A stretch of DNA of 64,000 nt, from contig NZ_CP124616.1 of assembly GCF_029958925.1 (NCBI RefSeq), forward strand, positions 992,001-1,056,000, in the 5' to 3' direction. Below the pieces are notes generated by a model. It did no database searches. It saw nothing but the letters and a program-made list of their open reading frames with translations, and had not been told where the DNA came from. This stretch comes from Tropicibacter oceani. GTDB taxonomy: Bacteria > Pseudomonadota > Alphaproteobacteria > Rhodobacterales > Rhodobacteraceae. Below are positions 45,976 through 54,815 of the stretch, in pieces. A program made the translations under genes and the position numbers. Each line of letters opens with the position of its first letter. Position 1 is the first letter of the stretch.

Positions 45976-46680
45976 ATGCGCTTTCAATCCGACCTGATCC
46001 CCGCCACGCTGATCCGCCGCTACAAACGCTTCCTTGCCGATTGCCTGCTGGAAGATGGGCGCGAAGTCACGGCCCATGTCGCCAACCCCGGCTCGATGCT
46101 GGGGCTCAAGGACGAAGGCCAGCGTATCTGGCTTGAACCGAACGACGACCCCAGGAAAAAGCTGAAATTCGCCTGGCGGTTGGTCGAACACGAAAGCGGG
46201 CATTTCACCGGCGTCGATACCGGCGTGCCCAATCGCATGCTCAAGACGGCGCTGATGGCAGGTCAGGTGCCGGGCCTGCAAGGCTATGACCTGATCCGCC
46301 CCGAGGTGAAATACGGCACCAACTCCCGCATTGATTTCCTGCTGACCGGCGAAACCCGCCCCGACACCTATGTCGAGGTCAAGTCCGTCACCCTGTCGCG
46401 CCAATCCGGCCTTGCCGAATTCCCCGACAGCGTCACGGCGCGCGGCGCCAAGCACCTAGGCGAACTGGCCGACATGGCGCAGGCGGGCCACCGCGCGGTC
46501 ATGCTCTACCTGATCCAGCGCACCGATTGCACGGCGATGACCCTCGCCTCGGATATCGACCCGGCCTATGCGCAGGCCTTCGGCGCGGCTACCAGCGCCG
46601 GCGTGGAAACCCTTGCCTTCGATTGCCGGATCTCGCCCGCCGGGGTCACCCTTGGCCAGCCCGTCCCGTTCCACCCATAG
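45976..46680 (+). CDS. sfsA: SfsA family DNA-binding/nuclease-like protein
   Basis: 234 residues, the standard length. Motifs: RYKRFLADCLLEDGREVTAHVANPGSM near the N-terminus and the PD-(D/E)xK-nuclease-like core RIDFLLTG...YVEVKSVTL, then FPDSVTARGAKHLGELADM. Named for sugar fermentation stimulation in E. coli, where it binds DNA nonspecifically; the true role is uncertain. The ATG at 45976 gives MRFQSDLIPATLIRRYKRF. A strong terminator follows. Confidence 0.9.
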   Translation: MRFQSDLIPATLIRRYKRFLADCLLEDGREVTAHVANPGSMLGLKDEGQRIWLEPNDDPRKKLKFAWRLVEHESGHFTGVDTGVPNRMLKTALMAGQVPGLQGYDLIRPEVKYGTNSRIDFLLTGETRPDTYVEVKSVTLSRQSGLAEFPDSVTARGAKHLGELADMAQAGHRAVMLYLIQRTDCTAMTLASDIDPAYAQAFGAATSAGVETLAFDCRISPAGVTLGQPVPFHP

Positions 46681-46684
46681 CAAA

Positions 46685-46711
46685 GGGCCGGAACGCAAAA
46701 CGCTCCGGCCC
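46685..46711 (+). terminator. Terminator after sfsA
   Basis: GGGCCGGAACG-CAAAA-CGCTCCGGCCC: an 11-bp stem with one mismatch, then CATGTTTCTTT. It lies between convergent sfsA and pyrophosphatase genes, just before repeat B3. Confidence 0.7.
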
Positions 46712-46715
46712 CATG

Positions 46716-46773
46716 TTTCTTTGTGCCTGAAATATCCCGGGGGAGTCCCGAAGGGACGGGGGCAGAGCCCCCC
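46716..46773 (+). repeat. Dispersed repeat, type B (copy 3)
   Basis: TTTCTTTGTGCCTG, core AAATATCCCGGGGG then AGTC, hairpin GTCCC-GAA-GGGAC and hairpin GGGGGC-AGA-GCCCCC. It sits between convergent sfsA and the pyrophosphatase. Confidence 0.85.
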
Positions 46774-46778
46774 TGCCT

Positions 46779-47699
46779 TCAGACCTTCAGGTTCGGGATG
46801 ATCTGTTTCTTGCGGCTCATGATGCCCGGCAGAACAACGGTATCGCCGGTCACGGTCGCGCCAAAGCTCTTCTCGGCCACGGTCTTGACCAGATCGTTCG
46901 GCACCAGCAGCGTGGCCTCTTCGTTCAGGATGTCGACGACGAACAGCAGAACCTGGTCAGCGCCGTCTTCCTTGGCGACATCAACCATCGACGCCATCAG
47001 GCTGTCCTTGCGGTCCAGCACCAGCTTGGGCGCCGTGGTTTCCAGAACGGAAACGCGGAAATCCTTGCCATCGACGGTGTATTCCTTGGAATCCATCCGC
47101 AGCAGTTCGGCATCCGAAAAGGCGCTGACGTCGGATTTGGCTTCGAACATCTCGGCCGCATAGGAGGCGATGTCGATCCCCAGATCGGCGGCCAGCTTTT
47201 CGGCCACGGCCTTGTCGTGCGGCGTGGTGGTGGGCGAACGGAATTCCAGGGTGTCGGACAGGATGCACGACAGCGCCGCGCCCTTGATCGCCTCGGGCAT
47301 CTTGGCGGCGTCGTCACCCATCAGGTCGACCATGATGGTCGCGGTGCAGGCCAGCGGGCGCACGGTGATGTCGATCGGGCCTTTGGTTTCCAGACCGCCG
47401 ACCAGCTTGTGGTGGTCGATGATCGCGGTGATGTCGGCGGCGTTGATGTCGGCGGGCAGCTCGGCGGGGTTGTTGGTGTCAACGATGACGACCTTGGCAC
47501 CCGCTTCGACGCCGGAAATGATTTCGGGCTTGTCGAGGTTCCAGCGGGTCAGCATGAAGGCGGCCTCGGTGTTGGGCTCACCCAGAAGGACGGGCTTGGC
47601 GGCCTCGCCTTTCACTTCGTTCATGTACCAGGCCCAGATGATCGGGCTGCCGGTGCTGTCGGTGTCGGGGCTCTTGTGGCCGAAAACCTGCGTGGTCAT
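46779..47699 (-). CDS. ppaC: Manganese-dependent inorganic pyrophosphatase (family II)
   Basis: DHH-family enzyme of 306 residues that hydrolyses pyrophosphate released in biosynthesis. Metal-binding motifs GHKSPDTDS, DTNN and IIDHHK are intact, and the C-terminal DHHA2 domain ends in RKKQIIPNL, which binds phosphate. Family II enzymes need Mn or Co, unlike the common Mg-dependent family I. The ATG at 47699 follows GAGG by 6 bases; an upstream ATG at 47711 is less likely. Its use of manganese matches the sitABCD importer elsewhere in the window. Confidence 0.92.
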   Translation of the reverse strand: MTTQVFGHKSPDTDSTGSPIIWAWYMNEVKGEAAKPVLLGEPNTEAAFMLTRWNLDKPEIISGVEAGAKVVIVDTNNPAELPADINAADITAIIDHHKLVGGLETKGPIDITVRPLACTATIMVDLMGDDAAKMPEAIKGAALSCILSDTLEFRSPTTTPHDKAVAEKLAADLGIDIASYAAEMFEAKSDVSAFSDAELLRMDSKEYTVDGKDFRVSVLETTAPKLVLDRKDSLMASMVDVAKEDGADQVLLFVVDILNEEATLLVPNDLVKTVAEKSFGATVTGDTVVLPGIMSRKKQIIPNLKV

Positions 47700-47804
47700 G
47701 GGAATCCTCATGTCAAAAACGGGGTGGTTTTGCGGGCCTTCTAGCTTTGCAGGCGCGCAATGTCACCCCACAGCATGGGGGTGCGACCTTGCGAACGGGG
47801 GCGC

Positions 47805-47831
47805 ACCAGAATTTTCGGCAAAAATTCTGGT
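47805..47831 (-). terminator. Terminator of alkB
   Basis: A perfect 11-bp A/T-containing stem (ACCAGAATTTT / AAAATTCTGGT) with a 5-base loop, immediately 3' of the alkB stop; its last base overlaps the stop codon. It is unusually AT-rich for this window. Confidence 0.65.
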
Positions 47832-48964
47832 CACCGCGGCATTGGTGTGCGCGCCTTGTTGTAGTCCGACCAATCGGTGATCTCGGGGTAATAGCGGGCG
47901 CGCCAGTCCCGGACCTTTGGGTTCATCACCCGTTTCCACAGCGGCGGCATCATCGCGGCCATGGTCATCACCGGATAGCCATAGGGCAGCTGCGGTGCCT
48001 CGGCCTCGGTATAATTCTGCAGCAGCGGGAACCGCCGGTCGGGTTTGTAGTGGTGGTCGGAATGGCGCTGCAGGTTGATCAGCAACCAGTTCGACGCCTT
48101 GTGCGCGGCATTCCACGAATGGCGGGGCAGGACGTGTTCGTATTTGCCATCGCCCAGATGTTTTCGGGTCAGGCCGTAGTGTTCGACATAGTTGACCAGT
48201 TCCAGCTGCCACACCGCGACCCCGGCCTGCACCAGAAACAGCACCAGCCCCAGACCGCCGCCCAAGCCCCAGGCCAGCACCAGCATCGCTGTTTGCAGAC
48301 CCCAGTATTTCCAGAAGGGGTTCGAAAGGTGATGCCAGGGCAGACCCTTGCGCGCCAACATGGATTTTTCCGCCCTGAAGGCCGAGACAAGGCTTTGCCG
48401 CAAAACGCGCGGGTAGAACCGGTGGAAGCCCTCGTTATAGCGCGCCGTCACCGGATCGCGCGGGGTGCCGACATAGCGGTGATGCACCAGCAGGTGTTCC
48501 GACCGGAAATGCGAATAGAGCACCATCGCCAGCAGCAGATCCCCCAGCGCCCGTTCCAGCCGGTTCTTCTGGTGCATCAATTCATGCGAATAGTTGATCC
48601 CCACCGTCCCGGTCATCACGCCGACACCAAAGAAGACCCCGAACAGCTCCCACCCCGACAGGTGTTCGGCCCGCGTGGCATAGGCGATCAGCCCGAACAG
48701 CGACAGGAACTGCAAGGGCACCCAGGCGCTGGTGATGGCCTTGTACCAGACCAGCTCGTCCTCGGAGGTTTCGAGGTCGGCGTTTTCCAGGTTCAACCCC
48801 AGCGCCGCGTCCAGCGCCGAAAACAGGTACCAGGTGCACAGGATCGGCAGCAGCACCCACCAGCCGCCCAGAAACGCGCCCAGCCAGACCAGCGGGATCA
48901 GCCCCAGCGACATCCAGAAGGGCAGGGCGGACGACAGCCTGGCGACGTCTTGGTGGGGGATCAT
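47831..48964 (-). CDS. alkB: Alkane 1-monooxygenase-like membrane hydroxylase
   Basis: Di-iron membrane hydroxylase of 377 residues that would insert oxygen at a terminal methyl of alkanes or similar chains, with electrons from rubredoxin. Six or so hydrophobic segments. Histidine boxes: NYSHELMHQKNRLER, SEHLLVHHRYVGTPRDP and LQRHSDHHYKP, plus NYVEHYGL. The LQRHSDHH box is diagnostic, but the second box has Val where AlkB proteins normally have Gly (EHxxGHH). No rubredoxin or rubredoxin reductase is nearby. The ATG at 48964 follows GGAG by 6 bases. Confidence 0.83.
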   Translation of the reverse strand: MIPHQDVARLSSALPFWMSLGLIPLVWLGAFLGGWWVLLPILCTWYLFSALDAALGLNLENADLETSEDELVWYKAITSAWVPLQFLSLFGLIAYATRAEHLSGWELFGVFFGVGVMTGTVGINYSHELMHQKNRLERALGDLLLAMVLYSHFRSEHLLVHHRYVGTPRDPVTARYNEGFHRFYPRVLRQSLVSAFRAEKSMLARKGLPWHHLSNPFWKYWGLQTAMLVLAWGLGGGLGLVLFLVQAGVAVWQLELVNYVEHYGLTRKHLGDGKYEHVLPRHSWNAAHKASNWLLINLQRHSDHHYKPDRRFPLLQNYTEAEAPQLPYGYPVMTMAAMMPPLWKRVMNPKVRDWRARYYPEITDWSDYNKARTPMPR

Positions 48965-49028
48965 GGTGCACTCCGAATTGCGCTGCGGGATTGATAGCCT
49001 CTGTCCCCGGTTTTGACCAAGCCTGACG

Positions 49029-50066
49029 TCACGCGCCTTGTGCCAGATCAAAGGCCTTGCGCATGACAGTGGGCAGGTCGGCAGGGGAAAATTCGTCGCG
49101 GGTCAGGAATTCGCCGCGCGTGGGCTGGCGGTCCATCGGCACAAGCGCCGTCCTGACCGTCAGGCGCAGGTGGAAATGGGTAAAGGTGTGGCGTGCCTCG
49201 CCCGCCACGGTTTTCCATTCCGCGCGGATTGGCGGCGCCTCGGCCGGGGCGTCGTCCCACTCGGATCCGGGCCAGCCCAGCATACCGCCCAGCAATCCCT
49301 TGTCCGGGCGCCGTTCCAGCAGCATTGCGCCGTCCACCCGGCGCGCCAGATAGGCGATGCCCAGACGCACCGGCTTTTTCTTCTTGGGGCTTTTCTTTGG
49401 CAGTTCGGGTGCGGTTCCCGCCGCCCAGGCCGCACAGTTGCGACGCCAGGGGCACAGCCCGCAGGCGGGCCGCTTGGGCGTGCAGATCGTCGCGCCCAGA
49501 TCCATCACCGCCTGCGCGTAATCGCCGGGGCGGGTGTCGGGCGTCAGCGACGCCGCGTGCTGCGTCAGGATCGGTTTGGCGGCAGGAAGGGGCGTGTGTT
49601 CGTCGAACAGCCGCGCCATGACGCGTTCAACGTTGCCATCCACCACCACCTCGGGCAGGTCAAAGGCGATCGCCGAAACCGCCGCAGCGGTATAGGCGCC
49701 GACCCCCGGCAGGGTCAAAAGCGTCGCGTGATCGGCGGGAAACAGGCCGCCATGCTCGTCCGCCACGACACGCGCGCATTTCAACAGGTTGCGGGCGCGG
49801 GCGTAGTACCCCAGCCCCGCCCAGGCGGCCATCACGTCCTCGTCCCGCGCGGCGGCCAGGTCCTGCACCGTCGGCCAGCGCGCCGTGAAGGTCTGGAAAT
49901 AGCTTTTGACCGCGGCGACGGTGGTCTGCTGCAACATGATCTCGGACAGCCAGACCCGATAAGGGTCGGCCACAACGCCGTTTGCCCGCGCCGCGGGGCG
50001 CACCCGCCACGGCAGATCCCGCGCATGGCGGTCGTACCATTCCAGAAGATCGGCGGCTTTTGCCAT
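49029..50066 (-). CDS. mutY: A/G-specific adenine glycosylase
   Basis: Base-excision repair enzyme that removes A opposite 8-oxoguanine, 345 residues. Catalytic Glu in WLSEIMLQQTTV, helix-hairpin-helix LLTLPGVGAYTAAAVSAIAF, catalytic Asp in VVDGNVERV, and a 4Fe-4S site CTPKRPACGLCPWRRNC. A C-terminal NUDIX-like domain recognises 8-oxoG (LLERRPDKGLLGGMLGWPG, HTFTHFHLRL). The ATG at 50066 gives MAKAADLLEWYDRHARDLPW, the usual N-terminus. Divergent from the DUF721 gene, as in other Rhodobacteraceae. Confidence 0.93.
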   Translation of the reverse strand: MAKAADLLEWYDRHARDLPWRVRPAARANGVVADPYRVWLSEIMLQQTTVAAVKSYFQTFTARWPTVQDLAAARDEDVMAAWAGLGYYARARNLLKCARVVADEHGGLFPADHATLLTLPGVGAYTAAAVSAIAFDLPEVVVDGNVERVMARLFDEHTPLPAAKPILTQHAASLTPDTRPGDYAQAVMDLGATICTPKRPACGLCPWRRNCAAWAAGTAPELPKKSPKKKKPVRLGIAYLARRVDGAMLLERRPDKGLLGGMLGWPGSEWDDAPAEAPPIRAEWKTVAGEARHTFTHFHLRLTVRTALVPMDRQPTRGEFLTRDEFSPADLPTVMRKAFDLAQGA

Positions 50067-50163
50067 CTCACGCAAGTTTGATCTCCTTCGGAGGTGGTGA
50101 ATTGTGGGGCTGACGCGGGACGCGCTGGCCACTAGAATAGTCTTGCACCAAGAGATTCAACCC

Positions 50164-50679
50164 ATGTCGCACCGCAAGACGTCCACCTACGGCTTTGCCC
50201 ACACCGCCAAGCTGCTGCAAGGCAATATCCGCAAGGCCTCGGAAAGCCGGGGCTTTGCCCAGTCGCGTGTCCTGACCCACTGGGAGGAAATCGCCGGCGC
50301 CGACATCGCGGCCATCTCGCGTCCTGTCGAAATTTCCTATGGACGCGGGGGTTTTGGCGCGACGCTGACGCTTTTGACCACCGGTGCCAACGCGCCGATG
50401 CTGGAAATGCAAAAGGAACAGCTGCGCGAACGGATCAACGCGGTCTACGGCTATAACGCCATCACCCGGTTGCGCGTCACCCAGACCGCCGCCACCGGAT
50501 TCGCCGAAGGGCAGGCCGATTTCAACCACCGCCCGAAGCAGGCGGAAAAGCCCCGCCCCAATCCCGAACAGACAGAACGCGCCCGCAGCGCCGCCATGCA
50601 GGTCGGCGACGCCGGGCTGCGCGCAGCGCTTGAACGTCTGGGGGCAAACGTCATATCCAAGAACGAACGCCGCCGCTGA
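50164..50679 (+). CDS. DUF721 protein, DciA-like helicase loader
   Basis: 171 residues. The N-terminal KH-like domain (HTAKLLQGNIRKASESRGFAQSRVLTHWEEIAGADIAAISRPVEISY) matches DUF721/DciA, the ancestral factor that loads the DnaB replicative helicase in bacteria lacking DnaC. The C-terminal part (from about residue 115) is charged and probably disordered. The ATG at 50164 is chosen; the frame extends upstream without homology. It precedes a DsbA-like gene by 34 bases. Confidence 0.78.
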   Translation: MSHRKTSTYGFAHTAKLLQGNIRKASESRGFAQSRVLTHWEEIAGADIAAISRPVEISYGRGGFGATLTLLTTGANAPMLEMQKEQLRERINAVYGYNAITRLRVTQTAATGFAEGQADFNHRPKQAEKPRPNPEQTERARSAAMQVGDAGLRAALERLGANVISKNERRR

Positions 50680-50713
50680 CCCCAAGCGGCCAGACAAACG
50701 AATGAGGCACCAT

Positions 50714-51382
50714 ATGAACCGCATGATCGCAATTGCCGCCGTCCTGATCGCCCTTGGTGGCGCCGGGTATTGGTGGGTCTCGCAACCGGATGCCGGGTCC
50801 GGCATGGCGGCGCAGGCGCAGACCGTCAGCGACACGCCTGACGCCGCCTCTGAATTTGGCATCACGGAAATGACCATCGGCGATCCCGCGGCGACGCTCG
50901 AAGTGATCGAATACGCCTCTTATACCTGCCCGCATTGCGCCACGGCCCATGCCAACCTGCTGCCGCAGCTCAAGGCGAACTACGTCGACACCGGCAAGAT
51001 CCGCTTTACCTACCGCGAAGTGTATTTTGACAAATACGGCATGTGGGCCTCGCTTGTCGCGCGCTGCGGCGGGCCGGAAAAGTTCTTTGGCATCAGCGAT
51101 CTGATCTACAAGGGCCAGGCCGAATGGAGCCGCGCCGGCGGCGATGGCGCCATCGCCGAGGAACTGCGCAAGATCGGCCGCCTTGCCGGCATCGACGCCG
51201 ATCAGCTCGAGGCCTGCCTGACCGACGGCGAAAAGCTGGAAAAGCTGGTCAGCTGGTATCAGGCCAATGCCACCGCGCATGGCATCGATTCGACCCCGTC
51301 TTTTGTGATCGACGGCAAGAAATACGCCAACATGAGCTATGCCGATTTCGCGGCCATCCTGGACGAGAAACTGGCCGAATGA
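50714..51382 (+). CDS. DsbA-family thiol:disulfide oxidoreductase
   Basis: 222-residue exported thioredoxin-fold protein. N-terminal signal or anchor (MNRMIAIAAVLIALGGAGYWWVS), active site YTCPHCATAHANLL (CPHC, as in DsbA), and the cis-proline in DSTPSFVIDGKKY. It would form or shuffle disulfides in periplasmic proteins. GAGG 6 bases before the ATG at 50714 decides the start over ATG 50702. Its stop overlaps the CoA transferase start (ATGA), so the two are cotranslated. Confidence 0.85.
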   Translation: MNRMIAIAAVLIALGGAGYWWVSQPDAGSGMAAQAQTVSDTPDAASEFGITEMTIGDPAATLEVIEYASYTCPHCATAHANLLPQLKANYVDTGKIRFTYREVYFDKYGMWASLVARCGGPEKFFGISDLIYKGQAEWSRAGGDGAIAEELRKIGRLAGIDADQLEACLTDGEKLEKLVSWYQANATAHGIDSTPSFVIDGKKYANMSYADFAAILDEKLAE

Positions 51383-52497
51383 CGTCGGCGCCGCGCGGCC
51401 CGCTCGAGGGCCTGAAGGTCATCGAACTGGCCCGCATCCTGGCCGGCCCCTGGGCTGGCCAGACACTGGCCGATCTGGGCGCCGAGGTCATCAAGATCGA
51501 GGCGCCCGCTGGCGATGATACCCGCAAATGGGGCCCGCCCTTCATCGACCACGACGGCGACCGCTCGGCCTCGTACTTTCATTCGTGCAATCGCGGCAAA
51601 GCCTCCGAGGTGGTCGATATCGCCAGCCCCGAAGGCCAGGCGCGGATGCGCGCTCTGGTTGCCGAGGCCGATATCCTGATCGAAAATTTCAAGGTCGGGG
51701 GCCTGAAGAAATACGGGCTGGACTACGCCAGCCTGTCGGCGCTGAACCCGGGCCTGATCTACTGTTCGATCACCGGCTTTGGGCAGGATGGCCCCTATGC
51801 CCACCGCGCCGGGTATGACTACATCATTCAGGGCATGTCCGGGCTGATGTCGATCACCGGCGAACCCGATGGCCAACCGCAACGCGCCGGGGTCGCCATC
51901 ACCGACCTGTTCACCGGGCTCTATTCCGTCACCGGCATCCTTGCCGCGCTGCACCAGCGCGCGCGCACCGGCAAAGGCCAGCACATCGACATGGCGCTGC
52001 TCGATTGCGCGGTTTCCGCTACGGCCAACCAGGCGCTGAACTACCTGTCCACCGGCATCCCGCCGGGCCGCACCGGCAATTACCATCCGAACCTGACCCC
52101 CTACCAGGTCTTCGACTGCGCCGATGGCCACATCATCATCGCCACCGGCAACGACGCGCAATACCAACGGCTCTGCGCTCTGTTGAACCTTGGCGACATG
52201 GCCACCGATCCCGATTACCTGACCAATGCCGACCGCGTCCAGAACCGCGAGCCGATGATCGCCCGCCTGATGGCCGAAACCCGCAAACGCACCAAATCCG
52301 AGTTGCTCGACGGTTGCGAGGCAAAAGGCATCCCCGCAGGGCCGATCAACGACATGGCCGAGGTTTTCGCCGACCCGCAGGTCATCGCCCGAGGCCTGAA
52401 AATCGCCCCGCAGGGCATCCCCGGCGTCCGCGCGCCCTTCCGGTTTTCGGATGCGGATCTTGTGCTCGACAACCCTGCGCCGAAGCTGGGAAAATAA
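51379..52497 (+). CDS. CaiB/BaiF family CoA transferase
   Basis: Family III CoA transferase of 372 residues, which moves CoA between acyl groups by an aspartyl-CoA anhydride. LEGLKVIELARILAGPWAGQTLADLGAEVIKIE is the N-terminal signature and the catalytic Asp is in HIDMALLDCAVS; GFGQDGPY follows the family pattern. Substrates could include formyl, oxalyl, carnitinyl or succinyl CoA acids; nothing nearby decides this. The start codon overlaps the DsbA-like stop by 4 bases. A type B repeat follows. Confidence 0.85.
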   Translation: MTSAPRGPLEGLKVIELARILAGPWAGQTLADLGAEVIKIEAPAGDDTRKWGPPFIDHDGDRSASYFHSCNRGKASEVVDIASPEGQARMRALVAEADILIENFKVGGLKKYGLDYASLSALNPGLIYCSITGFGQDGPYAHRAGYDYIIQGMSGLMSITGEPDGQPQRAGVAITDLFTGLYSVTGILAALHQRARTGKGQHIDMALLDCAVSATANQALNYLSTGIPPGRTGNYHPNLTPYQVFDCADGHIIIATGNDAQYQRLCALLNLGDMATDPDYLTNADRVQNREPMIARLMAETRKRTKSELLDGCEAKGIPAGPINDMAEVFADPQVIARGLKIAPQGIPGVRAPFRFSDADLVLDNPAPKLGK

Positions 52498-52508
52498 TCC
52501 GCCCCTGG

Positions 52509-52563
52509 TTTCTTTGTGCTCAAAATATCCCGGGGAGCGCGAGGGGCTGGCCCCTCGCTCCCG
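52509..52563 (+). repeat. Dispersed repeat, type B (copy 4)
   Basis: TTTCTTTGTGCTC, core AAAATATCCCGGGG, then a long hairpin GGGAGCGCGAGGGG-CTGG-CCCCTCGCTCCC. It lies between the convergent CoA transferase and saccharopine dehydrogenase genes. Confidence 0.8.
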
Positions 52564-52581
52564 CCCGCTGACCCAAACGCT

Positions 52582-53712
52582 TCAGGCCAGATGATCGACC
52601 ACGGTCAGATGTTGGGCCAGGGTCTGCACTTCGCCCATGAACCGCTCGACCAGCTTGGGGTCTGACGGCGCCGCCTGCACGCCGGCGGGCACCTCGCGGT
52701 TCAGCACCGCCTCGACCGCCAGCGCCACGGGCACCGACACCAGCCGCGCCATGGCGGTGCCGCGCGCGTCGCCCCAGGCGTCCATCACATAGGTCTTGTG
52801 CCAGACGGTCTGCCCGTCCTTTTGCGCCTCGAAGGACACGCACAGCACCACCCGGTCGGGCTCTCCCTTGTCATAGGCGTTTTCCTTCAACAGCCCCGCC
52901 GCAATCTCGGCCAGGCGCGCGTCGGACGCGGTTCCGACCTCGGCAAAGATATCGGCCCAGGCCTCGGCCCAGCCGTTCAGGCGCAGGGTGCCGCGGACGA
53001 AATCCTTGACCGGCCAGGCCGGGTCAAACTTGTAATCCGCGATGAAGGGAATGGAATCGCGGTTCGGGTAGACCTCGAAGGTTTCCGGCACCGCCAGCGG
53101 CGCGTCGAACCGCCCCAAGGCATCCCAAGGCCGCGAGACGTTCAGTTCCGAAAAATGCCGGATCGAACGCGACGGCGATTTCAGCGCTTTCAGCACGCCC
53201 ACCGGGGCCCAGCTGAATTTGTAGCGAAAGGCGTTGGCGATCTTCGGCACGCCGCCGCAATAGGAATGAAAGCTGATGGCGTTGGCCGGGTCATAGGCGT
53301 TTGAGGCGCGGTAATCCGCCACCAGATGATGCGCCATCAGATGGTCGATCCCCGGATCAAGGCCGATCTCGTTCACGACGCGCACATCCGCCGCCTTGGC
53401 CGCCGCGTCCAGTGCGCGCATTTCCGGCGCGATATAGGACGAGGACACGAAATGCGCGCCCTCGGAAATCGCCATGTCCGCCAGCGGCACGTGCCAGTCG
53501 CCGGGCAGCATCGACACGACCACATCGCCAGCCTGAACCTTGGCGCTCAGCGCCTCCTGCGTAAAGGCGTGGATGTTGTCCGTCAGATCGCCCACCGCCG
53601 CGCGGGCCTTGTCGACGGTCCGGTTCCAGACCATCACGTCATGGCCCGCCTCGATCAGCCTGCGCAGGCCGGGCACGGTCGAAAGACCGGTGCCGCACCA
53701 ATGGATCGTCAT
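52582..53712 (-). CDS. Saccharopine dehydrogenase (glutamate-forming type)
   Basis: 376-residue NAD(P)-dependent enzyme of the Lys9/saccharopine reductase-like group. N-terminal Rossmann region (IHWCGTGLSTVPGLRRLIEAGHDVMVWNR), VSSSYIAPEMRALDAAAK, NEIGLDPGIDHLMAH and the FHSYCGGVPKI motif are typical. With its partner it would convert saccharopine to glutamate and aminoadipate semialdehyde in lysine breakdown. Its start overlaps the stop of the partner gene by 4 bases (ATGA), indicating strict cotranslation. Confidence 0.85.
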   Translation of the reverse strand: MTIHWCGTGLSTVPGLRRLIEAGHDVMVWNRTVDKARAAVGDLTDNIHAFTQEALSAKVQAGDVVVSMLPGDWHVPLADMAISEGAHFVSSSYIAPEMRALDAAAKAADVRVVNEIGLDPGIDHLMAHHLVADYRASNAYDPANAISFHSYCGGVPKIANAFRYKFSWAPVGVLKALKSPSRSIRHFSELNVSRPWDALGRFDAPLAVPETFEVYPNRDSIPFIADYKFDPAWPVKDFVRGTLRLNGWAEAWADIFAEVGTASDARLAEIAAGLLKENAYDKGEPDRVVLCVSFEAQKDGQTVWHKTYVMDAWGDARGTAMARLVSVPVALAVEAVLNREVPAGVQAAPSDPKLVERFMGEVQTLAQHLTVVDHLA

Positions 53713-54764
53713 GTCGTCACCTCGGGTTTGTGTTCGTTATAGGTTGCCAGCGCGCGGCCCCAGACGCCATCGCCAAGGGTGTTCAGCGTTTCCAGCCAAG
53801 GCAGCATCTGCCCGGCAAAATCCTGCGAGGATTCCAGCGGCAAAAGCGACGGCAGGTTGTCGATCGCCATGACGTCCAGCGGCGGGGCGTCATGCACCCG
53901 CGTCACCGGGTGGTTCCAGTCGGTCTCACGGTCATAGACCTTGATGGGTGAAAAATCGGACTGCGGATCGCAGGCGATATCGCCGATCACCGTCAGCCTG
54001 CGTGCCGCTGCCTTGGCCAAGGCCGGCACAAAGACCGGGCAACCGGGCCGCGCAAGGATGCAGTTGAAGAACAGATCATGCTCCAAAATCTGCGGAAACG
54101 GGCCGCCATGCGCGGTTTCGGCCATGTCCCACTGCGTCACCGGAATATCCAGCGCGGTGCAAAGGTCCGTGGCGCCAGTGCCCACGCGCCCCAGCGCGCC
54201 AATCACCAGCGCGTTCTTCGGCGTCTTGCCATCCAGCGCCGCGCGCAGGTCGGTCAGCATCGCGTCCGAGTTTTTCCAGGTGTGGACCGCCGGGCAAACC
54301 TGCCCCCGCTGTTGCGCCGCCCATGCCAGCACCGACACGGCCGCGCCCGCGTACCCGGCCCAATAGCCAAAGGCCGCGACACGGCGGCCGTTCTGATCCA
54401 CCAGATATTCCAGATCGTAAAGCGCCCCGCCCCCTGCGACAAAGCGGTTCAACAAGCGCGCGCCTGCCGATTGCCCCTTGTAGGCATGGCCGAACATGAT
54501 GTGGCGATGGGGCAGGGGCGTGCCGTCGTCGGGCAGTTCCTTCAGCCCGTAGATGATGGCGTCATGCGGCGCGTCCGTCCAGCTGCCTTCGGGCGCGATC
54601 TCGGCCCCGGCCTTGGCAAAGGCGTCCGTGGGCATGCAGCGCGTTCCGCTTTCCTCGACGGTGATGCGAAACCCCTTGCCCAGCAGGCGTTTCACACCCT
54701 CTGGCGTGATGCCCACGCGTTCTTCGTTGGGGCGGCTTTCGGCGCGAATCCAAAGGTGGGTCAT
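53709..54764 (-). CDS. Saccharopine dehydrogenase (lysine-forming type)/lysine-ketoglutarate reductase
   Basis: 351-residue enzyme of the Lys1/alanine dehydrogenase fold. WIRAESRPNEERVGITPEGVKRLLGKGF at the N-terminus, FGHAYKGQ, YDLEYLVDQNGRRVAAFGYWAGYAGA, and the nucleotide-binding stretch ALVIGALGRVGTGATDLC. It joins lysine and 2-oxoglutarate to saccharopine, or the reverse. The pairing with the next gene implies a two-gene saccharopine route, mostly used by marine Rhodobacteraceae for lysine catabolism. The aminoadipate semialdehyde dehydrogenase is not in the window. Confidence 0.85.
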   Translation of the reverse strand: MTHLWIRAESRPNEERVGITPEGVKRLLGKGFRITVEESGTRCMPTDAFAKAGAEIAPEGSWTDAPHDAIIYGLKELPDDGTPLPHRHIMFGHAYKGQSAGARLLNRFVAGGGALYDLEYLVDQNGRRVAAFGYWAGYAGAAVSVLAWAAQQRGQVCPAVHTWKNSDAMLTDLRAALDGKTPKNALVIGALGRVGTGATDLCTALDIPVTQWDMAETAHGGPFPQILEHDLFFNCILARPGCPVFVPALAKAAARRLTVIGDIACDPQSDFSPIKVYDRETDWNHPVTRVHDAPPLDVMAIDNLPSLLPLESSQDFAGQMLPWLETLNTLGDGVWGRALATYNEHKPEVTT

Positions 54765-54815
54765 GGCGGCTCCGGTTTTCCAATCGCCGCAACGCTAACC
54801 CAGTCGCCTTTCGGG

